From Pseudomonadales bacterium (GTDB taxonomy: Bacteria > Pseudomonadota > Gammaproteobacteria > Pseudomonadales > Azotimanducaceae), in contig JANQPF010000013.1 of assembly GCA_028285415.1 (NCBI GenBank), positions 124,001-188,000 on the forward strand: a stretch of DNA of 64,000 nucleotides, in the 5' to 3' direction. The position numbers and the translations under genes are program-made. Numbering within the stretch: the first letter of the stretch is position 1; every line of letters starts with the position of its first letter. The notes under the pieces are model-generated. The model saw nothing but the letters and a program-made list of their open reading frames with translations. It was not told the origin of the DNA and did not search any database. Below, one piece after another: positions 27,510-37,319 of the stretch.

Positions 27510-28454
27510 CTATCGGAACATGGCGCTCAAAGACTCCTCATTGCTCACCCGCCGAATGGATTCGGCAAGCAGGCGATCCAGACTCAGCTGGGTGACTTTG
27601 CCACACCCCTGAGCTTCTTCGGTGAGCGGAATCGTGTCCGTCACCACAATTTCGTCGAGCTCCGATGCGGCTATCCGTTCGATAGCGGGACCGGAAAACA
27701 CCGGGTGGGTCACGTAAGACACCACCTTCAACGCACCTTCTTCCTTCAGTGCCTGCGCCGCGGTGCACAGCGTCCCGGCAGTATCGACGATGTCGTCGAC
27801 CAGGATGCAGGTTTTACCCGCAACGTCACCGATCACGTTCATCACCCGTGAGTCGTTGGCAACCGGGCGACGCTTGTCGATGATGGCCAGGTCCAGGTCG
27901 TTCAACTGCTTGGCAATCGCCCGCGCCCTGACCACGCCACCCACGTCCGGAGAAACCACCATGGGTTTCTCGTATTGCTGCTCGACGATGTGATCGACCA
28001 GCACCGGTGAACCATAGACGTTGTCCACCGCAATGTTGAAAAAGCCCTGGATCTGATCCGCGTGCAGATCCACCGTGAGGATACGGTCGACGCCAACGAC
28101 GCTGATCATATCCGCCACGACCTTCGCGCTGATGGCCACGCGGGCCGATCTCGGCCGCCGATCCTGTCGCGCGTACCCGAAGTACGGAATCACCGCCGTG
28201 ACCCGGGTGGCCGAACCGCGCTTGATGGCGTCGGCCATGATCAACAGCTCCATCAGGCTGTCGTTGGTTGGCGCGCAGGTCGACTGCAGCAGAAAGACGT
28301 CCTGGCCGCGCACGTTCTCGTGAATCTCGACCATGACTTCGCCGTCGCTGAAGCGGCCCACGTCCGCCCGGCCCAGACGAACGCGCAGCTGATCTGCCAC
28401 GCGTTCCGACAGCGCGGGATTCGCGCCGCCGCTAAACAGCATCAAATTTGCCAA
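27510..28454 (-). CDS. prs: Ribose-phosphate pyrophosphokinase
   Basis: The 314-residue protein carries PRPP synthetase motifs: [20 protein letters not shown] start, ATP loop [14 protein letters not shown], and the PRPP-binding [14 protein letters not shown]. It makes PRPP for purines, pyrimidines, His and NAD. It is transcribed directly downstream of tRNA-Gln and probably shares its promoter. Confidence 0.96.
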   Translation of the reverse strand: MANLMLFSGGANPALSERVADQLRVRLGRADVGRFSDGEVMVEIHENVRGQDVFLLQSTCAPTNDSLMELLIMADAIKRGSATRVTAVIPYFGYARQDRRPRSARVAISAKVVADMISVVGVDRILTVDLHADQIQGFFNIAVDNVYGSPVLVDHIVEQQYEKPMVVSPDVGGVVRARAIAKQLNDLDLAIIDKRRPVANDSRVMNVIGDVAGKTCILVDDIVDTAGTLCTAAQALKEEGALKVVSYVTHPVFSGPAIERIAASELDEIVVTDTIPLTEEAQGCGKVTQLSLDRLLAESIRRVSNEESLSAMFR

Positions 28455-28514
28455 TTCACTTTCCCTTTGATGGGCTCAACTTTCTGGATCAGTGCGCGCA
28501 AATCCGTGCATGTA

Positions 28515-28589
28515 TGGCTGGGGTGGCAGGATTCGAACCTGCGCATGCCGGGATCAAAACCCGGTGCCTTACCGCTTGGCGACACCCCA
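28515..28589 (-). tRNA. tRNA-Gln (anticodon TTG)
   Basis: The minus-strand 75-nt sequence folds as a cloverleaf. The acceptor stem TGGGGTG pairs with CACCCCA, the anticodon stem CCGGG/CCCGG holds loop TTTTGAT with anticodon TTG, and the T-arm is GCAGGTTCGAATCCTGC. The 3' CCA is encoded. The position before prs matches the lolB-ispE-tRNA-Gln-prs order of related bacteria. Confidence 0.96.
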
Positions 28590-28600
28590 TCTGTTCCTTT

Positions 28601-28634
28601 CTTTCCGCCGGCTTTCCGCCGGTCTTTCCACCGG
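28601..28634. repeat. Three tandem copies of an 11-nt unit
   Basis: CTTTCCGCCGG occurs at 28601-28611 and 28612-28622, with a third, one-mismatch copy (CTTTCCACCGG) at 28624-28634. An inverted repeat GCCACC/GGTGGC follows at 28635-28647. All lie in the transcribed leader of the tRNA-Gln/prs unit, where ispE would be expected. Confidence 0.75.
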
Positions 28635-28701
28635 GCCACCGGGTGGCAATCCGCAACAACTGCGTCCCTGATCGCCGAGACCCCGCGAAAATGAGCGCGC
28701 T

Positions 28702-28730
28702 ATTGTGCTGATCGAGGTCCGCTCTGTCAA
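28702..28730 (-). promoter_or_regulatory. Sigma-70 promoter for tRNA-Gln-prs
   Basis: On the minus strand a perfect -35 TTGACA (28725-28730) is followed by a 17-bp spacer and -10 CACAAT (28702-28707). A GC-rich discriminator (AGCGCGC) comes next, as is usual for stable-RNA promoters. It probably drives tRNA-Gln, prs, rplY, pth and ychF. Confidence 0.7.
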
Positions 28731-28778
28731 TCGGATCAGCGTTTGGAATCAATGAGTTGGAGGTGCTCGAGGCCGTCG

Positions 28779-29351
28779 TCAGGGGCCCTCGAAAGCGGCG
28801 TTCTCGAGGTAGTCCCGCACGACCACGGTGACGCGTTTGCCATCGTTTTCGGCCACCACGCGCCCGGGCGTCAAGCCATCCGTGCTGCGTTCGTAGCCAG
28901 ACAGCTTGACCTGCCAATCCAACTGCACAAACTCAGTGTAGCGGCCCTCAGTATCGCGTACGGGATCGGCAAAACTGAGCTCGCGATGGGGCGTGCCGCG
29001 AATCCAAGCCGGCAGCACCGCCACGGGGACTGACCAGCCGAGGCTCGCGTGCATGACCTCCTCGGGTGAGCCTTGTGCGAGTAACTCACCGCCCTGCAGC
29101 ACCGACATGCTGAGACTGTCGCCCTGCAGCCGCGTGCGTCCCTGTCCGAGCGGGCCCCATACCTCGATGTCATAGGTATCGAGGCTCTGCTGCCAGGCAA
29201 ACCGCGCGCTATAGCCGGTTTCGCCGTCACGAACGCCGAATTTACCCGCAACGCGGAAGTCCACCCCCGGATTCAACGGCAGCGGCTTGGACGCGCACCC
29301 CGAAGCCAGCAACGCCGCAAAAATAGCCTTTAAAATTAGAGACTTAAGCAC
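28779..29351 (-). CDS. lolB: Outer-membrane lipoprotein LolB
   Basis: The protein has a lipoprotein signal ending LLASGC (Cys19 from the GTG at 29351) and a LolB beta-barrel with FRVAGKFGVRDGETGYSARFAWQQ and YDIEVWGPLGQGRTRL. LolB inserts lipoproteins delivered by LolA into the outer membrane. I prefer the GTG at 29351 because it gives a compact signal and leaves room for the hemA promoter. An in-frame ATG at 29378 is the alternative. It is divergent from hemA as usual, but ispE does not follow it. Confidence 0.88.
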   Translation of the reverse strand: MLKSLILKAIFAALLASGCASKPLPLNPGVDFRVAGKFGVRDGETGYSARFAWQQSLDTYDIEVWGPLGQGRTRLQGDSLSMSVLQGGELLAQGSPEEVMHASLGWSVPVAVLPAWIRGTPHRELSFADPVRDTEGRYTEFVQLDWQVKLSGYERSTDGLTPGRVVAENDGKRVTVVVRDYLENAAFEGP

Positions 29352-29369
29352 GCCGTAAAAGCGCCAATC

Positions 29370-29378
29370 TGCTATCAT
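29370..29378 (+). promoter_or_regulatory. Extended -10 element for hemA
   Basis: TGCTATCAT matches the extended -10 consensus TGnTATAAT at 8 of 9 positions. It would start transcription near 29385, 23 nt before the hemA ATG. No good -35 is visible, as is common for extended -10 promoters. Confidence 0.5.
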
Positions 29379-29407
29379 GCACGCTGACCGGAAATCTACA
29401 TCACGCA

Positions 29408-30697
29408 ATGAGCATATTGGCATATGGCTTGAACTATCGCACGGCTTCGATGGAGCTGCGCGAGCGCATTGCCTTCCCGGAAGACGATGTCACGGATGCG
29501 CTGCGCCAGGTCAAACGCGATGTAGACGGGGTGACCGAAGCGGCCATCATCTCGACCTGTAACCGCACGGAGCTCTACTGCGCGCTGCATCCAGATGCCG
29601 AACCCGAGCTCACCCGCTGGCTTGCGCAGTACCGCCCGGTATCGCACCACGAGCTCAACGACAGCACCTACAAACACTGGGACCAGGAAGCTGCCCGACA
29701 CCAGATTCGCGTGGCCGCGGGTCTGGATTCACAGGTGCTCGGCGAGCCGCAGATCATGGGTCAGGTCAAAAGCGCCTATGAAATCGCGCGTCAGACCGGC
29801 ACGCTCGGACCCGAGCTCAATCTGCTCTCGCAGATCATTCTGCGTGCCGCCAAGGAAGTACGCACCCAGACCGAAATCGGACGTAATCCCGTATCCGTTG
29901 CGTACGCGGCCGTCTCCCTGGCACAACAGATCTTCACCGACCTCAAGAGCAAGCGGGCGCTGCTGCTCGGCGCTGGTGAGACCATTGGACTCGTAGCGGA
30001 CCACTTGCACAGTCAAGGCATCGGCAAGATGGCCATCGCCAACCGGACGCTCGCGAATGCCGAAATTCTGGCGGCTAAGTACGAAGCACAGGCCATGCAG
30101 CTCACCGACGTGGCCGAGCGTCTGCCCGAGTTCGACATTGTCATTGCATCCACCGGAAGCTCGCTGCCCATCGTCGGCAAAGGCGCGGTCGAAGCGGCCA
30201 TCAAAGCACGGCGACGCCGGCCTATCTTCATGGTGGACATTGCCGTACCGCGGGACATCGAGCCCGAAGTGGACGAGCTGCCGGACGTTTATCTCTACTC
30301 CATCGACGATCTGTCGCAGATCATCGAAGGCAACATCGAGCAGCGCCGCGAGGCAGCCGCCACGGCCGAAACCTATGTGCACGAGGGAGCGCGGCTTTTT
30401 CTGCGCGAGAGCCGTGTGCAGAAGCATCGCGACCTTCTCAAGAACTTCCGCGAGCAGGCCAAGGACATTCAGGCACAGGAACTCGAGCGAGCCCGCAAAG
30501 ACCTGGCCGGCGGAACCGATCCCCAGCGCGTGCTCGAACGCCTGAGCAACAGCTTGACAAACAAGCTAATACACACGCCGACAATGGCGATTCGGGACGC
30601 GAGCGCTGACGGCCGCACCGACCTCCTGGATTACCTGGCAACGCTGTTTGCCCCCGAGACGAAAACCGACGACAACAACCCAGACGACGGTCACTAA
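29408..30697 (+). CDS. hemA: Glutamyl-tRNA reductase
   Basis: The 429-residue protein has the catalytic Cys51 in [10 protein letters not shown], followed by the [20 protein letters not shown] segment. Its NADPH domain has [16 protein letters not shown], and it ends with a helical dimerisation domain. It makes glutamate-1-semialdehyde from Glu-tRNA for haem. It heads hemA-prfA-prmC-moeB, with prfA beginning 2 nt after its stop. Confidence 0.96.
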   Translation: MSILAYGLNYRTASMELRERIAFPEDDVTDALRQVKRDVDGVTEAAIISTCNRTELYCALHPDAEPELTRWLAQYRPVSHHELNDSTYKHWDQEAARHQIRVAAGLDSQVLGEPQIMGQVKSAYEIARQTGTLGPELNLLSQIILRAAKEVRTQTEIGRNPVSVAYAAVSLAQQIFTDLKSKRALLLGAGETIGLVADHLHSQGIGKMAIANRTLANAEILAAKYEAQAMQLTDVAERLPEFDIVIASTGSSLPIVGKGAVEAAIKARRRRPIFMVDIAVPRDIEPEVDELPDVYLYSIDDLSQIIEGNIEQRREAAATAETYVHEGARLFLRESRVQKHRDLLKNFREQAKDIQAQELERARKDLAGGTDPQRVLERLSNSLTNKLIHTPTMAIRDASADGRTDLLDYLATLFAPETKTDDNNPDDGH

Positions 30698-30699
30698 CC

Positions 30700-31794
30700 A
30701 TGCCGCTCACCGAATCCATGGTCAGCAAGCTGGCCGGTCTGAACGATCGCTTTGAAGAAGTCTCGGCGCTGCTCTCGGACCCCGAAGTCATGAGCGATCG
30801 TGAAAAGTTCACCAGTTTGTCGCGGGAGTTTTCGGAACTCGAGCCGGTGGTGCTGTGCTACCGCAAGGTCGAGAAACTCGAAGCGGACCTGACAGACAGC
30901 CGCGCGCTCCTGGAAGAGGACGACGCGGAGATGCGGGCGCTGGCGGAAGAAGACATCGCGGAAACGCTGGGTGAGCTCGAGGGGTTAGAGGCTGAGTTGC
31001 AGAAACTTCTGCTGCCGAGAGATCCCAACGACCACTCCAACGTCTATCTGGAAATACGCGCGGGCACGGGCGGCGACGAAGCGGCCATATTTTCCGGCGA
31101 CCTTTTCCGCATGTACAGCAAGTACGCCGAGTCGAAAGGCTGGCGCGTGGAAGTACTGAACGAAAGACCGGGAGAGCACGGCGGCTTCAAGGAAATCATC
31201 TCCCGCATCGACGGCAGCGACGTTTACAGCCAGCTCAAATTCGAGTCCGGAGCGCACCGCGTACAGCGTGTGCCTGAAACGGAGTCTCAGGGACGCATCC
31301 ACACTTCCGCCTGCACGGTTGCCATCATGCCCGAGGTGGACGAAATCGATTCCATCGAGATCGACAAAAAGGATATCCGCGAAGATACGTTCCGAGCCTC
31401 AGGCGCCGGAGGACAGCACGTCAACAAGACCGACAGCGCCATCCGCCTCACCCATCTGCCAACCGGCACCGTCGTAGAATGTCAGGACGAACGTTCACAG
31501 CATAAAAATCGCGCCCGGGCCATGTCGCTCCTGCAGGCGAAACTCCTGGACGCCGCGCGCAGCGCTCAGGAGAGCGAGCAGGCTGAGAATCGTCGCCAGC
31601 TCGTCGGCTCAGGCGATCGCTCCGAGCGCATTCGGACTTACAACTTTCCTCAGGGTCGCGTGACGGACCATCGCATCAACCTCACGCTGTACAAACTTGA
31701 CGAGGTTATCGAAGGTGCATTGGACAACGTCGTCGAACCGCTGATACAGGAACATCAGGCAGACCTTCTCAAAGAACTCGGTGCTGAAGCATGA
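30700..31794 (+). CDS. prfA: Peptide chain release factor 1
   Basis: The 364-residue protein has the GGQ motif at 237-239 ([15 protein letters not shown]) and the stop-codon tripeptide Pro-Glu-Thr at 192-194, the P-x-T of RF1 that reads UAA and UAG. Its ATGA overlap with prmC (31791-31794) couples it to the enzyme that methylates the GGQ glutamine. Confidence 0.97.
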   Translation: MPLTESMVSKLAGLNDRFEEVSALLSDPEVMSDREKFTSLSREFSELEPVVLCYRKVEKLEADLTDSRALLEEDDAEMRALAEEDIAETLGELEGLEAELQKLLLPRDPNDHSNVYLEIRAGTGGDEAAIFSGDLFRMYSKYAESKGWRVEVLNERPGEHGGFKEIISRIDGSDVYSQLKFESGAHRVQRVPETESQGRIHTSACTVAIMPEVDEIDSIEIDKKDIREDTFRASGAGGQHVNKTDSAIRLTHLPTGTVVECQDERSQHKNRARAMSLLQAKLLDAARSAQESEQAENRRQLVGSGDRSERIRTYNFPQGRVTDHRINLTLYKLDEVIEGALDNVVEPLIQEHQADLLKELGAEA

Positions 31795-32594
31795 CCACCC
31801 TGGCGGGCTGGCTTGAGTCGGTCGCTGATCTGCCGCGCCTGGAGCGCGAGCTCCTGCTTGGCGCAACGCTCAATCTATCACGCGCGCAGATCATCGCGTT
31901 TCCGGAGACGCGGATACCCGACGAGCGGGCGGTGGCGCTCGCTGATGGCGCCACGGCGCTGCGCAACGGCACCCCGATCGCCTACCTCCTCGGCGAGTGG
32001 GAATTCTGGGGGTTGCCTTTCACGGTCAGCCCCGCCGTGTTGATTCCACGCCCGGAAACTGAACTCCTGGTGGAACTGGCCCTGGAAGCGGCACCCATCG
32101 ACGCCGCGGTTCTCGAGCTGGGCACCGGCAGCGGAGCCATTGCGGTGGCGCTTGCCAGCGAGCGTCCCGACTTCACAGTGACCGCTCTGGACGCATCCCC
32201 GGGCGCACTCGAAGTTGCCCGTCACAACGGACTGCGCCATCAGGCGGACGTACGCTGGCTCGAGAGCCACTGGTATGACAACCTGCCGGCAGGCGAACGC
32301 TACGACGTCATCGTCGCAAATCCCCCTTACATTGCAGCCAACGATCCGCATCTACCGGCATTGGCCGCAGAGCCTGCAAGCGCGCTGGTTGCCGGTGAGG
32401 ATGGCCTCGACGATATCCGCCACATCGCTGCAAACGCCGCGAGCCGGCTGCATCCGCGCGGCTGTCTCATCGTCGAGCACGGTTACGACCAGGCTCAGCG
32501 CGTGCGCAAAATTTTCGCCGGCGCGGGGTTGGAGCACGTTCGCTCTCACAGGGATCTGGCCGGTATCGAACGGGCGACCATGGGCCATCGGTGA
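31791..32594 (+). CDS. prmC: Release factor glutamine methyltransferase
   Basis: The 267-residue SAM-dependent enzyme has motif [15 protein letters not shown] (109-122) and catalytic Asn177-Pro-Pro-Tyr180, the N5-glutamine methyltransferase signature. An N-terminal helical domain recognises the release factor. It modifies the GGQ glutamine of RF1 and RF2 and starts inside the prfA stop. Confidence 0.96.
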   Translation: MTTLAGWLESVADLPRLERELLLGATLNLSRAQIIAFPETRIPDERAVALADGATALRNGTPIAYLLGEWEFWGLPFTVSPAVLIPRPETELLVELALEAAPIDAAVLELGTGSGAIAVALASERPDFTVTALDASPGALEVARHNGLRHQADVRWLESHWYDNLPAGERYDVIVANPPYIAANDPHLPALAAEPASALVAGEDGLDDIRHIAANAASRLHPRGCLIVEHGYDQAQRVRKIFAGAGLEHVRSHRDLAGIERATMGHR

Positions 32595-33337
32595 TGGAAG
32601 ACGAAGAGCTCCTGCGCTACTCGCGTCAAATCATGCTGCCGGATGTGGACGTGGCCGGCCAGGAAACGCTTGGCGGTGCGCATGTGCTCATCGTGGGCGT
32701 TGGCGGCCTGGGCTCACCTGCGGCCCTTTATCTGGCCGCCGCCGGAGTGGGACGCTTGACCCTGTGTGATGATGACACCGTCGATCTGTCCAATCTGCAA
32801 CGGCAGGTGGCGCACGGCACCGCGGACATCGGCACCAACAAAGCGATATCCGCCGCCGCTTCCCTGCGTGAAATCAATCCGCATACCCGGGTTGAGACGG
32901 TAGAAACCCGCCTCGATGCCGCGGCGCTGGCAACGTTGCTGCAAACCGTCGACCTGGTGCTCGACTGCACCGACAATTTCAACGCCCGCTACGACATCAA
33001 CGATACCTGCTGGGCAGCCGGCGTGCCGGTGGTGTCGGGAGCTGCGATCCGCTGGGAGGGCCAGGTTGCCGTGTTTGATCCACGCGAGCCCGATGCACCC
33101 TGCTATCGATGCCTGTATGCCGAAGGCAACGATCAGGCGCTCAACTGTGCAGAAAACGGCGTCATTGCACCGCTGGTTGGGATCATCGGCACCTGCCAGG
33201 CGCTGGAGGCGCTAAAACTCCTGCTCGGTACCGGCGAGTCGCTGGCCGGGCGAGTCATTTACTTCGACGGTAAGTACGCGGAATGGCGCAGCCTCAAACT
33301 GCAGCGGCGTCCCGACTGTCCGATCTGTGGCGGTTGA
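32594..33337 (+). CDS. moeB: Molybdopterin-synthase adenylyltransferase (ThiF/MoeB family)
   Basis: The 247-residue E1-like enzyme has the nucleotide motif [23 protein letters not shown], then [15 protein letters not shown], and two Cys pairs (CYRC and CPIC) for zinc. There is no rhodanese domain. It adenylates the C-terminus of MoaD, or of ThiS in some species. The ATG at 32594 overlaps the prmC stop as TGATG, though a GTG 3 nt earlier is also possible. The 3' end overlaps the convergent lipB by 44 nt. Confidence 0.88.
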   Translation: MEDEELLRYSRQIMLPDVDVAGQETLGGAHVLIVGVGGLGSPAALYLAAAGVGRLTLCDDDTVDLSNLQRQVAHGTADIGTNKAISAAASLREINPHTRVETVETRLDAAALATLLQTVDLVLDCTDNFNARYDINDTCWAAGVPVVSGAAIRWEGQVAVFDPREPDAPCYRCLYAEGNDQALNCAENGVIAPLVGIIGTCQALEALKLLLGTGESLAGRVIYFDGKYAEWRSLKLQRRPDCPICGG

Positions 33338-33944
33338 GCTGGTAGTACTCGAGCAGTTCCTCGAGGAGTTCCCGCCTGACCTTTTCGATGTCCACTTCCG
33401 CAAACTGGGACATGTCGGTCACTTCTACTCCGAAAAGACCGCAGGGGTTGATTCGCGAAAAGGGTTCGAGGTCCATGTCGACGTTCAGGCTGAGCCCGTG
33501 ATAAGAGCACCCGCGCCTGACGCGCAACCCCAGTGAGCCAATTTTGTTCCCGTCGACATATACGCCGGGCGCATCCGCCCGAGGTTTTCCAGGAATGCCA
33601 TATCGGGCCACCGTATTTGCCATCGCAACTTCGATGCCGGTGACAAGATCTCGAACACCAAGCTTCATGCGGCGGAGATCAAACAGGAGGTAGCCCGTGA
33701 TCTGCCCGGGGCCGTGATACGTAACCTGTCCACCCCGATCGGATTGCACCACCGGAATGTCGCCGGGAGCAAGAAGGTGCTCCGCTTTGCCCGCCTGCCC
33801 CTGGGTGAACACGGGATCGTGCTCTGTGAACCAGATTTCATCAACGGTATCGGCATTCCGTTCGGCGGTGAACGCCTGCATTTTCTCGAACACCGGCGTA
33901 TAGCTCGTGCGCCCCAGATCTCGAATGATGACGGAGCGCCTCAC
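33294..33944 (-). CDS. lipB: Octanoyltransferase
   Basis: The 216-residue protein has [18 protein letters not shown], the catalytic Lys134 (GNKIGSLG) and Cys168 (INPCGLFG). It moves octanoate from ACP to lipoyl domains. The GTG start at 33944 overlaps the ybeD stop (GTGA). lipA, which usually follows, is absent because the convergent moeB comes next. Confidence 0.95.
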   Translation of the reverse strand: MRRSVIIRDLGRTSYTPVFEKMQAFTAERNADTVDEIWFTEHDPVFTQGQAGKAEHLLAPGDIPVVQSDRGGQVTYHGPGQITGYLLFDLRRMKLGVRDLVTGIEVAMANTVARYGIPGKPRADAPGVYVDGNKIGSLGLRVRRGCSYHGLSLNVDMDLEPFSRINPCGLFGVEVTDMSQFAEVDIEKVRRELLEELLEYYQLNRHRSDSRDAAAV

Positions 33945-34201
33945 AAGACCATTCTCACGCTGCCCAGCGACATGAGGTCCTGGTGCAGCGCTTTCAGCTG
34001 CGCCTCACCCGTGGCAACAATTCGCACGCGAACCGACTGATAGTTGCCGTTGCGGCTTTCACGGGTGTTCACCTGATCCGGCGTGACTTCCGGCGCGTGC
34101 CGACGCACAACCTCCAGAATCTCTACGACGCTGTCCGCGGTCGTATCCCCGATGATTTTGATCGGGTAGTCGCAGGGGAATTCAATCTGCGGCGCGTCCA
34201 C
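33941..34201 (-). CDS. ybeD: DUF493/UPF0250 family protein YbeD
   Basis: This 86-residue ACT-like small protein contains [22 protein letters not shown] and [21 protein letters not shown], the core of the family. It typically sits between a D,D-carboxypeptidase gene and lipB, as here. Its biochemical role is not established. The start is GTG at 34201. Confidence 0.9.
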   Translation of the reverse strand: MDAPQIEFPCDYPIKIIGDTTADSVVEILEVVRRHAPEVTPDQVNTRESRNGNYQSVRVRIVATGEAQLKALHQDLMSLGSVRMVL

Positions 34202-34204
34202 CTT

Positions 34205-35407
34205 TCACTCACCGCTGAAGAGTGAGGCGAAGAAGAGTGTCAGAAAGTCGCCCATACGGCTGAAAATACCAGCTTCGGGGGCATCTTCCAGCGCAATGAG
34301 CGGCGCAGAGTAAATAATCTCGTCGTTCAGCCGCAGCTTGAGCTCGCCGACCTCGTCGCCTTTGCTCAGTGGCGCTTCGAGCACCTTCGGCACAACCATC
34401 TCCGCCTGTATGTCGTTGTAGTAGCCACGCGGGAAGGTCACGGTAACGTCTTCTGCCACACCAAGACTGAGGGTTTCCGCCTCTCCGTAGAAGATCTCCT
34501 GCTCTTTCAGCATGACCTCAGCCGCATAGAGCGACTGAGTTTCGTAGTAGCGGAAGCCATAGGACAACAGCTTCTGGCTTTCGCGCATGCGTGCCTCGTC
34601 GCTGTCCGTCCCCATGACCACAGAGATGAGACGCATGCCCTGACGGACGGCCGACGCCACCAGACAGTAACCGGCGTCGCTGGTATAGCCGGTCTTCACA
34701 CCGTCGACCGTGCGATCGCGCCACAGGAGCTTATTGCGGTTGGGCTGCTCTATGTCGTTGTAGGTGTAAGAGCGATCGGAATAAACGGCATACTGGTCAG
34801 GGAACCGCGCAATCAGATCACGCGTCAGGAGCGCCAGATCCCAGGCTGAGGAATAGTGTTCCGAGTCCGGCAGTCCCGTGGAATTCATGAAGTGCGTGTT
34901 GGTCATGCCCAGCACGGCCGCCTGCTGGTTCATCATGTTGGCGAATGCCGCTTCGCTACCGCCCATGTGTTCAGCCAGCGCCACGCTCGCGTCATTACCC
35001 GACTGTATGATGATGCCTTTGAGCAAGTCCCCAACCTGCACCTTGCGCCCTTCGCGGATGAACATTTTCGAACCACCCGTTCGCCAGGCGTTTACGCTGA
35101 CCAGCACCTCATCCGCTTCGGTCATCCTGCCGGCATCAATCTCCTGCTCGGCAAGGTAGGCGGTCATGATCTTGGTGAGACTGGCTGGCGGGTTGCGCTC
35201 ATGCGCATTGTGTTCGACGAGCACTTTCTGCGAGGCGGCATCAATGAGGAGATAGGAGGAGGCCGCCACCTCCGGCGCCGGCGGGATGATCGGCGCCGCC
35301 GCCCGCACTGGAGCCGCGGCGACGAGCAGGGAACAGCAGAACGCCGCCGCAAACATGCCGGCAGCAAAATTTCGATTTGCGGCTTTCCGCTGGGGACGCT
35401 CTACCAT
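34205..35407 (-). CDS. dacA: D-alanyl-D-alanine carboxypeptidase, PBP5/6 type
   Basis: The 400-residue protein has a signal peptide, the SxxK motif Ser76-Leu-Thr-Lys79, Ser136-Gly-Asn138 and Lys238-Thr-Gly240. A C-terminal beta domain and a short amphipathic anchor end it. It trims the terminal D-Ala of peptidoglycan pentapeptides. The ATG at 35407 follows AAGGAA and gives a normal signal peptide, while an in-frame ATG at 35449 would add 14 residues. The D-amino acid transaminase found here in Pseudomonas is missing. Confidence 0.93.
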   Translation of the reverse strand: MVERPQRKAANRNFAAGMFAAAFCCSLLVAAAPVRAAAPIIPPAPEVAASSYLLIDAASQKVLVEHNAHERNPPASLTKIMTAYLAEQEIDAGRMTEADEVLVSVNAWRTGGSKMFIREGRKVQVGDLLKGIIIQSGNDASVALAEHMGGSEAAFANMMNQQAAVLGMTNTHFMNSTGLPDSEHYSSAWDLALLTRDLIARFPDQYAVYSDRSYTYNDIEQPNRNKLLWRDRTVDGVKTGYTSDAGYCLVASAVRQGMRLISVVMGTDSDEARMRESQKLLSYGFRYYETQSLYAAEVMLKEQEIFYGEAETLSLGVAEDVTVTFPRGYYNDIQAEMVVPKVLEAPLSKGDEVGELKLRLNDEIIYSAPLIALEDAPEAGIFSRMGDFLTLFFASLFSGE

Positions 35408-35466
35408 GAACAGCGCGTTCCTTAAGACATAAAAGGGCAATCTTAACATTCTGAACTCGGGGCTCC

Positions 35467-36252
35467 CTAGCGGGGCGAAGTGGGGATCAAATGCGGTTTA
35501 CCGTAGTCCGCGGCCTGCAGCAGCGTCTGCACTCTTTCGAGATCTTCGCCTGCCGCCACGGGACCGAGGCGCACGCGGTAAAAGTTGTCTGTCGGAACCT
35601 TAACGACCACGCCACGGAATCCGGTCAACTCCTGCAGTTCACGCTGGAGGCGGTCCGCCCGTTCGAGTTCGCTGAACGCCCCCGCCTGCACCATGTACAG
35701 CTGAGGCGCGACCCGCTCGGGCTCCAGCACCTCAACGCGCACCCGACTCGTCCCCTGGTTGTGAAAGCCGAGTTTCACGGCAGCGGCGTAGGAGAGATCG
35801 ATGATACGGTCGCTCACGAACGGGCCACGATCGTTGACTTTGACGACGGTACTTTTGCCGTTACTGAGGTTCGTGACTTTCACATAGGTCGGCAGCGGCA
35901 GATGACGATGCGCTGCGGTCAGCTTGTAGATGTCGAACGGTTCGCCGCTGGACGTGTCGCGGCCGTGGAACTTGGTTCCGTACCAGGAAGCAATCCCCTC
36001 CTGATAAAACCCCTTGGCACTGTCCATTACCCGGTATGACTTGCCGAAGACCGTGTATACCGGGCCGTTACCCCGCTTGCTGCGCGGCTCATCCTGCACC
36101 TTCGGGTCCGGAATGCGTTCGAGGCGGGCAATCAGGTCACCCGACAGACGGGGCGCTGCGTCGACGGGACCCGGACTCCGCTTGACCGGGCTCTGATAGG
36201 CACAAGCCGTAGTTAAAAGAACAGGCAGCAGAATCAGGATCCGCATGAGCAT
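35467..36252 (-). CDS. rlpA: Septal ring lytic transglycosylase RlpA
   Basis: The 261-residue lipoprotein (LLTTAC, Cys17) has a double-psi beta-barrel domain (about 85-175, EGIASWYGTKFHGRDTSSGE and VKVNDRGPFV). A C-terminal SPOR domain (about 185-255) binds denuded glycan at the septum. RlpA cleaves naked glycan strands in daughter-cell separation. It starts 2 nt from the mltB stop. Confidence 0.94.
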   Translation of the reverse strand: MLMRILILLPVLLTTACAYQSPVKRSPGPVDAAPRLSGDLIARLERIPDPKVQDEPRSKRGNGPVYTVFGKSYRVMDSAKGFYQEGIASWYGTKFHGRDTSSGEPFDIYKLTAAHRHLPLPTYVKVTNLSNGKSTVVKVNDRGPFVSDRIIDLSYAAAVKLGFHNQGTSRVRVEVLEPERVAPQLYMVQAGAFSELERADRLQRELQELTGFRGVVVKVPTDNFYRVRLGPVAAGEDLERVQTLLQAADYGKPHLIPTSPR

Positions 36253-36254
36253 CC

Positions 36255-37286
36255 TCAGCGTCCCACCACGGCGGCACCGCGGCGCGCCTTGATCGCCTGA
36301 CTCAGCTCGTAGACCGCAAGCGCATAGAGGTGACTGTGGTTGTAGCGGGTGATGACGTAAAAGTCGTGCAGCGCCAGCCAGTATTCGATCCCGTCGCTAC
36401 CCTCCAGCTTGAAGAGCGCAGCTTTCCGTTCGGCATCCAGTTCAGGAACCGCCACACCGCGCGCGCGGACATCTGCAACGCTATGCCGAAGTTTCAAGCC
36501 TTGGTTGACAAGATCATCCACGGCCTCATCCGATACCTCCAGGCGCACCGCAACAACGCCATCGCCGCGCCACTGATGGCGGGCAAAGTAGTTGGCAACG
36601 CTGCCTATGGCGTCATCAGCGTTGGCCCATATGTCGCGGAGACCATCGCCGTCGAAATCCACAGCGTAGTGCCTGTAGCTCGATGGTATGAACTGCCCGT
36701 AGCCCATGGCTCCGGCGTAGGAGCCGTAGAGGTCTGTGGGGTTTTTACCCTCTTCCCGGGCAAGCAGCAGAAATTCGGTCAATTCTTTGCGGAAAAACTT
36801 GGCCCGGGGTTCATAGTCGAACCCGAGCGTCGTCAGCGCGTCGAGCACCCGAAATCCACCCGTGATGTCTCCGTAGCGGGTTTCTATCCCGATGACGGCA
36901 ACCACGTATTCGGGCGCCACGCCGTAGTGCTCGGCGGCAGCGGCAAGCGTCGCTTCGTGCTCCGCCCAGAAATCCACACCCCGAGCGATACGGTCGTCGT
37001 CCACCAGATGGGATTTGTAGCGGCCCCAGGTCCAGACCTTCTCCGCCGGGCGGGATATTCGATCGATGATGTCCTGGCGTTGCTGCACGCCGGCAAACAG
37101 GGTTTCGAGCGCCTGCGCGTCGAAACCGTGCTCGGCGACGAGCGTTTGAATGTATTGCGCAACGTCGGCGCGGTCTCCGTAGGGTGTGGGATGCTCAGCT
37201 CCCGCTCCCGAGCAGGCCGCCAGCGCCGCTATCCACACCATCCGCCTGCAGGCGACTGCAATCGTTCGTCTCAAAGTATCAACCAA
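36255..37286 (-). CDS. mltB: Membrane-bound lytic murein transglycosylase B
   Basis: The 343-residue lipoprotein (LAAC, Cys25) has catalytic Glu135 in VIGIETRYGD. The active-site segment AGAMGYGQFIPSSYRHYAVDFDGDG includes the calcium-binding EF-hand-like loop of Slt35. It cleaves peptidoglycan between MurNAc and GlcNAc. It lies in the rod-shape/wall cluster. Confidence 0.94.
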   Translation of the reverse strand: MVDTLRRTIAVACRRMVWIAALAACSGAGAEHPTPYGDRADVAQYIQTLVAEHGFDAQALETLFAGVQQRQDIIDRISRPAEKVWTWGRYKSHLVDDDRIARGVDFWAEHEATLAAAAEHYGVAPEYVVAVIGIETRYGDITGGFRVLDALTTLGFDYEPRAKFFRKELTEFLLLAREEGKNPTDLYGSYAGAMGYGQFIPSSYRHYAVDFDGDGLRDIWANADDAIGSVANYFARHQWRGDGVVAVRLEVSDEAVDDLVNQGLKLRHSVADVRARGVAVPELDAERKAALFKLEGSDGIEYWLALHDFYVITRYNHSHLYALAVYELSQAIKARRGAAVVGR

Positions 37287-37319
37287 CGCTCGTAACTTCC
37301 TCTACTGCTCTCCGGTCAA

